NCBI GenBank assembly: GCA_022605405.1
Contig: JABYQQ010000012.1
Location: forward strand, 1,364,001 to 1,428,000
Source: Earliella scabrosa
Taxonomy: Eukaryota > Basidiomycota > Agaricomycetes > Polyporales > Polyporaceae
Reading direction: 5' to 3'
DNA length: 64,000 nt
Position numbers and translations under genes: made by a program. This document shows, in pieces, positions 43,444 through 53,595 of the stretch. The notes beneath the pieces are model-generated. The model worked only from the letters and a program-made list of their open reading frames with translations. It did not search any database and was not told the origin of the DNA. The first letter of the stretch is position 1, and each line of letters starts with the position of its first letter.

Positions 43444-46400
43444 ATGTACCGACCACCCCGCATCGAAACTACCTTCAAGCCGCGCGACGAACAACGTCCG
43501 GTGAGTCTGATGACCCTACACTCGACTTCCATTCCTCAGACATTGTCCATCATGCTCCAGAAAGACCCCTCGCATTGGGTCGACGACGACCTTCTTTCAT
43601 ACGTCCACTCACAATACCCCGCGTCCGATTCCTACCCCCTGCGCGAGCTCATCCGCACCCACCGCCTCACCCCGCCCGCCCTCTGGTATCTCCAGAGCGA
43701 CCACGACGCGCTCACGAGGTCAGTCCCGATCACTCTTCTATCTTGTCTCATTCCCCCGTCGATTCTCGATTCTCACACGAGCACCTAGCCTCGCGGCCGA
43801 AGAGTCCCTCCAGGACTTTGTCCTCCTTCTCGCGTCGAGCATCAAGCCCGCCGTCTCTCCCACCACCCCCCGCGTACGACATGTCAGGCGACTGTCCGAA
43901 GACCTCGCCCACCGTCCCCCGCCTCCTCCTCCGCCACCACCCACGCCGCCACCGCCTGAGGAGCCCGAGCTCCTAGAGGACGATGACGTCGCGGAGAGCG
44001 TCGTAAGCGACTGGGCTCTCGAAGATGTTCCGGAAGAAGCACTCGAGGCTCACGATGCACACGAGGTGGGCCCGGGCCCAGAAGCAGACGCAGACGCCCC
44101 CATTGGTCACGATGCCACCGAACCTGCCGCCGGGGAGAACACATTGGGACTTGATATTGGCGAACAGGCCGCGCCGCACCCTGGTGCGGAGCCGCAGCTC
44201 GACCCCGCTGGAGAGACCACAGACCTTGTTGACTTCGAGGCTGAGGAGCCGCAGCCACCCATCACTAGCACTCCAGCACCAGCCACCCACTCTGCGGATC
44301 TCATCAACCTCGAGGACGAGCAGCCGCAGCCTACAACCGCGCCCGCGCCACTCGAGCCACCCGCACAGCCGGGAGACGCAGCCATCGACACGAGCACGAG
44401 CGCGGATCCCCACTCGCAAGCGCACGAACACGAGGAGGACGGGCAGGCGCCCCCGGAAGCCCCAGCCCCTGCCCCGGGCGTATCACAGCCAACGCCTTCG
44501 CAGCAACCGCACGTGCCGGAGCCTACCGAGGACGCTCCGTCAAGCACCGCTGAGGATCGCCGCGCTGGCGAACCTTCTTCGCTGGAAGATAAGGATACAG
44601 ACACCGGTGCGGGGGCCAGCGGCGATCACCAGCGTGATGACGATCATGGTCATGCCCGTGGTACTGGCATGCCTGGCGACCTCTTCGACAATCCTTGGAG
44701 CGACCCCGTTGAGCACAACGCCGGCGGTGGCGAGCCCGAGCCCAAGCCCGAGCCCGAGACCGAGGTCGAGTCGCGCATGCCTGAGGCTGAGTCGCGTGTG
44801 GCTGAGGACAGTGAGGAGACCACGGCGGCGCCCGAGGTTGACTCTGGCCATGATGCCCCGGCAGAGGAGTCTGTGGGTGAGGTAGGACAGCAGCCGACCC
44901 ATCAGCCCGCGGACGCTGAGCCCGAGCAGCCCGCGTCCTCTCAGCCCGCGTCCTCTCAGCCCGTGTCCTCTCAGCCCCAGTCCGAGCCCACGTCCTCCAA
45001 ACCCACGCCTTCCGAGCCTACACCCGCACCCTCCGAGTCTGCACCAGCACCCTCCGAACCTGGCCCTGCCGAGATTGCACCAGTGCCCTCCGATTCTACA
45101 CCCGCCCCGACCCCAGCCCCTCTTGCCCCCGCACACGACGATCCCGAACAGTCGACAAATCAGCTCGGAGAACGCGAGGACCACGCGGAGCAGGACGCGC
45201 AACGCGACGGGGAGCAAGCCGCTCTCGTTGTTCAGACAGGTGCTGATGGCGACGAGGGCGAGAAGGCTGACGACGGTGCAGTAGCGCAGCCTCACGCAGA
45301 CGAGAAGGCATCGGCGACGCCGTCTGTCGAGACTGGGAAGGCACCGGCGCTTCCTGTTGAGACGGAGAAGCCTCTCCCGACGCCCTCTGAAGAGGAGTCG
45401 CCCGAGGTTGGGCCGGACGTGGATGCAGCTCAGCGCACGGAGGAGACCTCGGTTGAGACTGCACCAGCGGTCGAGGTCGAGCCGCTATCGTCCACGACCA
45501 CCAACACCAACACTAACACCGAGCCTGCGGAGGAGACCGTGCGGCAGAGTGTAGTTGAGCAGACAACGCCCGAGAAGCACCAGGCCGAGCAGGATCAACA
45601 GCGCGACTCCGAGTCGAGCTCTCGACCGTCTCAGCCATCTGGGCACCCTCTGCGCCGCGAGACTGAGGCGCCCAAGGAGGAGGTCGAGGGTCGAGGGTCT
45701 GCTCCTGATCCAAGCGTCGATGGCCGAGGTGGCGAGTTGACGGTCTCTGTTCCCGACGCTGGCTCATCGGCCCAGACTTCTTCTGGGTCTACGTCAGAGG
45801 CTGCTACGGTGCTTCCTTCGCAATCCAGCGGCGCCCAGGATAGCGGCCCTGCGGACCAGTCGGGCGCGCCGCCTGAGGCCCAGGACGAGGCAAAGAAGGT
45901 CCAGGGGGATCCCAAGGCGTCCAAGAAAGCGAAGGATAAGGAAAAGGAGAAGGAGAAGAAGGCGAGGTCGAAGGCCAGGAAGCGAGGACAGCAAACGCCA
46001 AAGGACGAGGATGAGCCCGTCCCGGACCCTGAGGCGCCCCAGGCGGACGAGAATGCGGACGAGTCGTCGAAGACGACGCAGACTGACCAGACGCAGACTG
46101 GGCAACAGACTCAACAGCCCGAGTTGACCACGTCGGAGACATCTGCGCCCGCAGACCCGCCTGTTGAGTCACCGAGCGGCACCTCACAGCCCGAGAGCAA
46201 CCCTACAGCACAACCATCCGACTCTTCGCGCCCGAGTGGCGAGTCCGCAGGGGAGCATGATAAGAGTGCACCACCCTCAGACCCTCCAGCTACATTCACC
46301 ATTGGTGCTTCGCCGCCCGATCTGTCCTCGACGACTGTGCAGCTTGTCTCTGGTGAAATGATGCAGTTGGTTGGGGCGGACCACGAGCAAGGTGACAGTC

Positions 46401-47923
46401 CAGAGGCCAGGGAACCCACGCCTCCGACTCAGGACGTTGTCGGGCCTCAGGCAAGCACACCTGCAGAGCATCAGCGCGTGAGCCGCCTTGGTGGAGAGGA
46501 TCCCATTCCCCGACCTTCATCGTCTCCGTCCGCGTTCGCCCGAGAACGCTCACTCCCCAAAGAGACGACTCGGCTGTCCGTGTCGCAGCCCCGTGTCAAC
46601 ACTGCCTTCTCATCAGCAGTCGGGTTGCAGCGTGGTGCGAGCAGTCCTCGAGGTGTTACGCCTCCTCAGCAACAAGCGTTCCTGCAGACGCAGTCGCCTA
46701 GCACGCCGAAGACCCCCGCTTGGGGCATACGCGGGGGAATGGGTCGTTTACTCTCCAAGGCGACATCATTCACATTCTCCGCCGCAACCCCACCTCCTGT
46801 TCAGTCCGAACCGCCTACCCGCCACTCATCACAAGAGCGCGAGTCTCCTTTCGCGCGTCGTTCCCGCGCTCAGCAGGGCGTTGCGGGGGGTGTCACGAAA
46901 CAGTGGTCAGCGGTTGCTGCGCCACCGATGTCCGCTGAACAGGGACGTGTGGGCGAGCGCGAACGTGCTGAGAAGCCCGCGTTTGTCAGCGAGCAACCTG
47001 TTCAGCACTCTCAGCCTCTTCAACCTCTTCAACCCGTCCAGCCTCCTCAACCCGTCCAGCCCCTTCAACCCGTCCAGCTTCCTCAACCCGTCCAGCCTCT
47101 TCAGCCTCCTGAGCCCCCCAAACATTCGCCTACTGAACTTTCCGTCGTCATCGCGTCCGGCTCGCCCGCCTCAGTTGCGACGCTTCCGACCGCTGAGTCC
47201 TCTAATTTGTCGACTGAGGACACCGCCGTCCAGGAGGCGGTCCGGGATGCGCTGGATCAGAGCTGTCTGGTGGCGCAACCTCCGTCGGGCACGGAGAGCG
47301 TCCAACGTCCCGACGAGATACAACCAGGTGCATCCTCTGAGGACCCTCTCCCGGACTCGGAGGACCCGGACTCCAAGGAGTACGTCAAGGTTGAGCACGA
47401 GGAGGTCTCGGGCGAGACCGATAACTCTGGAGATCCGATGCTGAATCCGGCCCCTGAGACTTCGAAGACGACCGAGACGGATGGTGCGCATGAGGTGACG
47501 AGTGGGGAAACTTCGACCGGGGCGGAGACGGTCCAAGGAGAGGAGAATGGGACGGGCGCCACGCAGGGCGCGGCAGAGGACGACCCCAATGAGGACGTGC
47601 CCCCGGTGAATTTCATGCTGCAGAGAGTTAGGGATCAGGACGACGACGATCTGGAGTCGAGCGAGGCCGCTTCCGACACCGAGAGTCCAACTCGCAGCCG
47701 TCAGATCTCCCAGATTTCGGGGATCACTCTTGGCGAGGACTCCGACGCGCCAGACTCGCCTTCCGTCGAAGCGTCGAATAACCATGTCGCTGGTGTAAGT
47801 GTCCTGCTGCTTGCGGTTCAGCGCTCTCAAATCGTACTGACTGTCCTCATACAGAACAGCGCCACGACGAAGGCCAAGAAATCGAAGAAAAAGACTGGGA
47901 AAAAGAAGAAGAGTGGACGATAG
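43444..47923 (+). CDS. Large disordered hypothetical protein (~1449 aa)
   Basis: Three exons (43444-43718, 43789-47794, 47855-47923) join in frame to about 1449 residues. The first ~130 residues look folded and conserved: MYRPPRIETTFKPRDEQRPVSLMTLHSTSIPQTLSIMLQKDPSHWVDDDLLSYVHSQYPASDSYPLRELIRTHRLTPPALWYLQSDHDALTR then SLAEESLQDFVLLLASSIKP. The rest is disordered: polyproline (PPPPPPPPP), Glu/Pro/Ala/Ser-rich stretches, QPASSQPASSQPVSSQP, EKEKEKKARSKARKRGQ, a QPLQPVQPPQPVQ repeat, and an end KAKKSKKKTGKKKKSGR that is strongly basic. The layout (small N-terminal domain, long flexible tail, polybasic end) would suit a scaffold or membrane/RNA-contacting protein; this is inference only. No named family. 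Confidence 0.75.
47008..47112 (+). repeat. Gln-Pro coding repeat
   Basis: CCTCTTCAACCCGTCCAG-type 9- to 18-base units repeat about ten times, encoding PLQPVQPPQPVQ in the disordered tail of the large protein. Copies differ at single bases. Confidence 0.85.
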
Positions 47924-48212
47924 TGATTGTATCCCTAGGACATTTCTACTGTATCCATGTTTCCATGCTGCTGTCTTCAGGCCTTTGGTCGTGTATGATA
48001 CCCTGCTCCGACATCTATGATCTGTATCTTACGAGTTTTCATGTTTGTCTTCTTTGTCACCGTAGTCGCCATGTGTGTGCCGAACAATTGGATTGTCATT
48101 TCGTCTCGACAGGTCTCGACCAACAAAGCGAAATTGTAATATATACGTCCATGGAAGCTTCACTTGCGCGCCGCACGAATCATTTGATACATCGATTGCT
48201 CGGGAGGGGGGG

Positions 48213-48240
48213 ACTTGGACAGACTTGGACAGACTTGGAC
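48213..48240. repeat. 10-base tandem repeat (ACTTGGACAG)
   Basis: Nearly three copies directly after a G-run, just beyond the stop codon of oxalate decarboxylase 2, hence in its probable 3' untranslated region. Confidence 0.9.
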
Positions 48241-48251
48241 GCGGTGTTGGG

Positions 48252-50646
48252 TCATTGCCCTGGACCTACGACAATGGGCTTGGTCTTGAACTGGCTCAAC
48301 TGGCTCAAAACGTCGGGAGGAAGCGCCAGATGCGCTTGCACCAGTTCAGGAGGGGTCAAGGCAAGCCACTGGGAGACACTCATCTAGTCAGTGCTGCACG
48401 AGACCGGCGCGTTTTGCAACGTACCTGACTTAAGCTGACATCCTGCGCGATGCCTGGGCGATCGAGGTTCCATTAGCATAATTCATGTGCACATCGGGAT
48501 ACGACCGGCTTACCAGAGTTGAAGACCTCCAGGAAGTGCAATGTGGTGGTACCGGTATTCTCGACGTAGTGACCTGGGAGATGCACGTCAGCCCATGCCC
48601 ACTGCTCGTCAAGTGAGAATCACTCACCCATCGACCGAGGCACAAAGCCAACGTCTCCGGGCTATCCACGCACACTCAGTCCCGAAGATCTGTGGCAGAT
48701 AAACGCGGAGTTGCGTACCTCATAGTCGAATGTGCGGGCGTTCGAACCCGTCGCGAAGAGCGTGACACGGCCCGTGCCGTTACTGCAGTACGGCACTCCT
48801 GATCAGCGAGATCCGTCTAATAATATGGCCACGCACATGAAGAAGGTCCATTCATCTGCATTCGGATGCCACTGCGCGCGGCGTGAGTGAGTGCATGCTA
48901 CACGTGCCGGATGGACCTACATGGAGTTCCCTGCGGTGCGGCGTTAGTGCGGTGGTAAAGGATGACACAATATAATCCCTACAGACCTCATCGCACCAGG
49001 CTCTACTGTCACCTCGATTGCGGAGATGAGGTTCGATGCCTTGAACATCTTCTCGTCAATGATCTTGACCGTTCCGCCGGGAAGCTGTTTCGCCTTCATC
49101 TTCGAGAGTGGGAAGGTGAACGGGTTGGGGATGGTGCCCTGTGGGCTCGAAGGAGGCCGCTCGTTGGCCGGGGGCGGAACTGGCGATCAAGCACACGGGT
49201 TAGTTCGCGGAGTATTGTGCAGCAGATAAAATTAGCTTCCTACCACCGGGGAATATGTATAGCTGTTGGTTCGGGACGCGATCGAAGGCCGAGATGCTAG
49301 TCTGGAAGTTTTTGGCAATGACTTCCTTGGGAACATGTGCCAACCAATCAGTGAGCTGTGCGGGAACACGCGTCAAAAGGATTACAGGTGCAAGTTGCCA
49401 AAGGCGGACGCACCAAGAACGTCGAGTCTTCGTCGAATCCGCCGTCATCGAACACCTTCACGGAGGCAATATCAGGGTCCGTCCCCGATCAATCTAGATG
49501 TGCAGGACTCACAAGAATGAATTCACTGCCTTCACCCGCCGTGTCGTTCAGGGCTTGCAAGCTGTGGGGCATACCCGATGGGAAGAACCACAGATCACCA
49601 GGGTTCTACGCAGTGGTGAGAGCCTTGAAGCACCTTGCCCGCCGCCTGCGACTTACCACGACACCAATGAAATTCTGACCATCAGAATTGACCGCAGTGA
49701 CTTGCACAGATCCCTGCGATATATATGTTGGTACTCGCAGTCGTCATAAGAGCCCAAACACCATACCTTCAGGATGTATGCCCACTACGAGCTCAATCAT
49801 TAGCACATGAGCACACACGTAAGAAGGGTCTGGGCGCACCTCGGAAACACTATGCCAGTGAAGCTCCCTGCATATTGTAGATGAGCATCGAACCGATAAG
49901 GACTCGTACGAGTACATACCGAATTGAACCAGGCTCGAGCCGCATGTTGACGCCCGCCATTGCTGCACCAATAGCTCAGCTCAGGGAACAGAAGCAGTCC
50001 ATAAGCGGCACGGCTCACATTGTGCGACGGGCATCTGGTCCTCTGTCACCAGCGTAAGCAACAGACACAATCTAGGCAAGGCCAACCAGACGTACTGTTC
50101 TGGGTCCGAGCCCAGCCACCCGTCTGGAGGCGATTGTGGCTCAACCCGAACGGCCACTTGGCATTCATTCTGCATGGGCAAGAATATTGAGCGACTGCGG
50201 ATTGTCTCAAAGAAGAGAAGAGACGTACACAGTACCATGATCCGTGGTCGGCGGGGCCAACAGGTCGGCATTCTGCCGGTCGATGGGCACGTTCTGCGGG
50301 CCGATGATATTTCCTCCCAGTTGACCGCGCTGAGGGATGGGGATAATGTTCGTATCGGGCGGGAAGAGGATGTTGTTCGGGTCATCGCTCGCCAACGGTG
50401 CGGTCTCGCTCGGCGGCGGCGGAGCACTTGCCGCAGGGGTACCAGAGGCAGCGGGTACGACGGGGCTGGATGCAAGAGATGCAGCAGCAGATGCGCTCGC
50501 AGCAGCCGAGGCAGCGTCGGGGACAGCAGCGCTTGCAGCAGACGCGACCGTAGCACTGGCTGCAGCGGATGCGCTAGCGGCTGGCGCAGCGACTGCTACG
50601 CCGGAGAGGAGTAGTGAAGCGACGAGGGGAAGAAGGGTGCGCGCCA
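48252..50646 (-). CDS. Oxalate decarboxylase (bicupin), secreted, copy 2
   Basis: Second Mn bicupin for oxalate breakdown to formate and CO2. The ATG at 50646 starts MARTLLPLVASLLLSGVAVAAP (signal peptide), followed by an unusually long Ala/Ser linker of ~60 residues, then PLASDDPNNILFPPD and GNIIGPQNVPIDRQNADLLAPPTTDHG as in copy 1. Cupin 1: ELHWHSVSE spliced to WAYILK, GSVQVTAVNSDGQNFIGVV, NPGDLWFFPSGMPHSLQA. Cupin 2: VEPGAMRELH spliced to WHPNADEWTFF, NGTGRVTLFATGSNARTFDYE, PGDVGFVPRSMGHYVENTG. End: WLALTPPELVQAHLALPPDVLSQLSQFKTKPIVVGPGQ. All metal ligands are present. Some exons are tiny: WAYILK stands alone on an 18-base exon. About 15 exons; it appears intact. TATA at 50719. The two copies have clearly diverged, so the duplication is not recent. 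Confidence 0.92.
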
Positions 50647-50718
50647 TTGCGTCTGTCGTTTGAGTTCGAGCGACGAGCAAGAGCTGACGAACGACGGCCC
50701 TGCAACAACCCAAACCCT

Positions 50719-50726
50719 CTTTATAC
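50719..50726 (-). promoter_or_regulatory. TATA box of oxalate decarboxylase 2
   Basis: Reads GTATAAAG on the minus strand, 73 bases before the ATG at 50646, the same spacing as in copy 1. Confidence 0.65.
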
Positions 50727-52378
50727 GCCCTCTCCGGCCGAGTCCCTCGCGCATCTGGATGATTCGGTTCCCGCGCAGCTGCCACATGAAGCTCTCGGCC
50801 ACTTTACTCAGATTGCATCACCGGCTGCATGGGCATTGTCTCTGCCAGGCTGGGATGCGTTAAAGATGGACCTCGTACGTTCGACCTCGCCGGATTCGGA
50901 TGATGCTTCGCGGTTCGACGAGGTGGGATCGGTCGTGGATCTCCCGACGCACTGCCCAGCCGTAATACCCTCGTCGTGATTCGTTGGAGGGGTCCGGTGT
51001 CTGGCGGCTTGCGAGAATGTGGGTGCTGACTGAAGCTCCCGCGTGAGGCTGTGGATGCGAAAGCCGTTGCGAGTGCCCCGGCCGGCGAGCGCGTAGAGCG
51101 TCTACGGTACCAATCTTCCACCTCCCGAGGCCCTTCTCGAGGCGTCGATAGTCGTGGCGGATGCAATCATGAGATTAGGCCTACACAATGCTGTAGACAC
51201 GGTAGCGCGCCGTCCCTTAAGCGAACGTTGTTGGACAGTATCAGCTCTGCTGGGATGAATGGGATGAGAAAGCGTCGCCAGCGCTATCCGATGCTTGACC
51301 ATGGTCTCGGGCAGTAGGCCAGCGCAAGAGGACAACCACCAGTCCTGATCTATGTCAGCGGACTTCCTATACCGACAAGAGAGGTCCCAGAACTCCTCAC
51401 CCTCAATTTTGGCCCCTAGCTAAGGAACCAGATCCACGCAATGGAGGCAAGAGTTGCCAATACCGCAATGCTGCGTTCCGGGACCTTGGACCCAAACCTC
51501 TGGGACGACACGGCATCCTCGTGCGACGCAAGGCAATATGACGCCGCGGCTCCGACCTCTGGGTAACACTCGCGGAGGCCGTATTGCTGCGTTCACATCC
51601 CCTCGCAATCTATTCCGAGAGACAGCTGTGAGGTTAACGGCTTACGGAAACGTTCCTCTACCTACCAGGCTCACTACTAGATTGGTTAATCAGTGGTGTC
51701 GAATGAGAACGCCCAAAAATCCCACTCACCGCACTTAGCAACAGCTGAAAGAGGAAGCAATGGAGGCATATGGCCAAATGAGTTATCGCCAACGCTGTAT
51801 TGTATTGCGAGTTTGATTTCTGCACGCGTGTTTGTCCTTCTTTGTTCCTACGCGGGAGGAAACAGCACCGTGGATGCAACCTCGGACCCCTTCCCATGCT
51901 ACTCATCGTCTGTCAATGGAACGAACAGAAATAGATACTCGGAAACCATTACCCACGTCAGATCCACGCTATGATTAGTGCTGTCAGGGCGCTCAAGTCC
52001 TCCATATGTGAAGACTCTTGCTGTCGAACTAGTGCTTAGCGCACGAATAGCGGACAAGTCCTGATGTATGTGTTATCTCTCACAAGTAGCTTGTAGAAGC
52101 GAGGGGCGACTCACAGAGGCCGCGAGAAGTGACCACTGCTGGGTGCGAATCTTTGCAATGACAGTATACGCCGATCACTTCCATATTTGCGGAGCGACCT
52201 GGTCCAGCGAGCACTATCCGCCTCGGACCACATGGTGCGCAGCGTCATGAGAAGGAACTCCCGGGTATGAGTATTGCGCCGAACAGTGTGAGTCAGGCTG
52301 TGTCAGATTGCATCGCAAATAGGTCATGTATTAGTGTACGAGCTCGCAACATTGCGACGTCAGACGTTCCAGACGACC
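50727..52378. other. No confident gene
   Basis: About 1.65 kb upstream of oxalate decarboxylase 2. Short frames on both strands have no splice pattern or recognisable product. No tandem or long inverted repeat noticed. Confidence 0.45.
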
Positions 52379-53124
52379 TCAACAGGGCAATATACGAACC
52401 TGCACGCCTTTCTCCAATAGACGTACAGTCTGCTCGGCGTCAGCGAACCAGCTTAAACCCTTCTCGCGACCTCTCTGACCCGTGACGACGGGGTATTTGA
52501 GCCGCCTTAGGAGGGAGCGATAGGGAAGTGCTTGTACGTGCATGTGTAGGTGGGGTACCGAGATGTAGGGGGGTATATGGAAGCCAAGCCTGTGGACGTT
52601 GAGCACGTTAACATATCACAGGGGCTATTCAAAGGCACTGACCGTCGGAGCCTGGGAGGCACGTCCAATCCATCAAGAATCTTGTGACCGATTTCTAACA
52701 TTTCTTTGACTGAAACACGGTCAGTGGGTGCTTTGAACGCGTAATGTAATGACCAACCCATTGGTGCGTCAACAGCGTGCAATGCCTTGACGCTTTCTGT
52801 ACACGAAGGTCAGCATGTATGCGGTCAAGTGCGAGTCCAACACATCACCTATGTGTCTCTTAGGGACTATTTGCAGGTGGTGCTCAGCTGATGGATTTAT
52901 GTCTGTGAAAACGGTATAGAAATCATCCTGGGGGATCCTTGAGCACGCTTCCAGCCACACATGCAAGCGGAACACACCTCCCAAACCACATTGAACCCAT
53001 TCTCCTTCGATGCACCACAGAAGATACAGCACGGACGAGGTGACGCGTGCGGATTAAGAACTGACTGTTCCTCATCATACAACGAGTTTTCGATGGCCTT
53101 CGTGCGTTGCGGATTCAGGAGCAT
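52379..53124 (-). CDS. HIT-family nucleotide-binding protein (HINT3-like)
   Basis: A histidine-triad protein, a family of nucleotide hydrolases/transferases acting on AMP-linked substrates. Spliced reading: MLLNPQRTKAIENSLYDEEQSVLNPHASPRPCCIFCGASKENGFNVVWE, DDFYTVFTDINPSAEHHLQIVPKRHI, ESVKALHAVDAPM, VKEMLEIGHKILDGLDVPPRLRR, then LGFHIPPYISVPHLHMHVQALPYRSLLRRLKYPV. The catalytic triad motif HLHMHV is intact; CIFC matches the Cys pair found near the start of many HIT proteins. A ~50-residue C-terminal extension (GREKGLSWFADAEQTVRLLEKGVQVRILPC) follows. A Met 31 codons further upstream (53217) is an alternative start. It is divergent from the ubiquitin protease gene, so the two may share a promoter. 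Confidence 0.85.
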
Positions 53125-53595
53125 CTTCACAAAAGAGAGAAGAGCAGAGTGTATTCGCTGTGAGCCGTGACACGCAAGACCGTCTACGTTCGAGCTGCGA
53201 GCAGAGTCCAGGAGCATTTCGAGTAGAAAGGGCGTGAAAGAGGTCGTAAACGGGGCGTAAGTTATGGGTTAGAAGTAAGCTGGGAGGAGAGAGGGAGAAG
53301 GGCAACGATTGGCAGAACACGCAACTGGTGACGCGCCTAGGAGAGATGGCATTGGCCGCGGCGTTACGGCGGAGGACAACACAACCAGCGCTTGTGCTGC
53401 CACGCGGGAGAGACGCCCACGTGCTTTTGCCGGATTTGGCGTTTGCCTCCGCGGCGGTTCGAGTGGTTCGGACTCGAGCCTCGTTTCGTCCGGTCTTCTC
53501 TCCACCTCGTCCACGACGCAGGAGACACAAGCTCTGTTGTTGCTCTACAAGGTCTTTACCATCTCGCGCTCGGTGTTCTCCACTCCATCGGAAAC
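53125..53595. other. Shared divergent promoter region
   Basis: A 470-base gap between the starts of the HIT gene (minus) and the deubiquitinase gene (plus). Open frames crossing it do not look like exons. No TATA box seen on either side. Confidence 0.45.
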
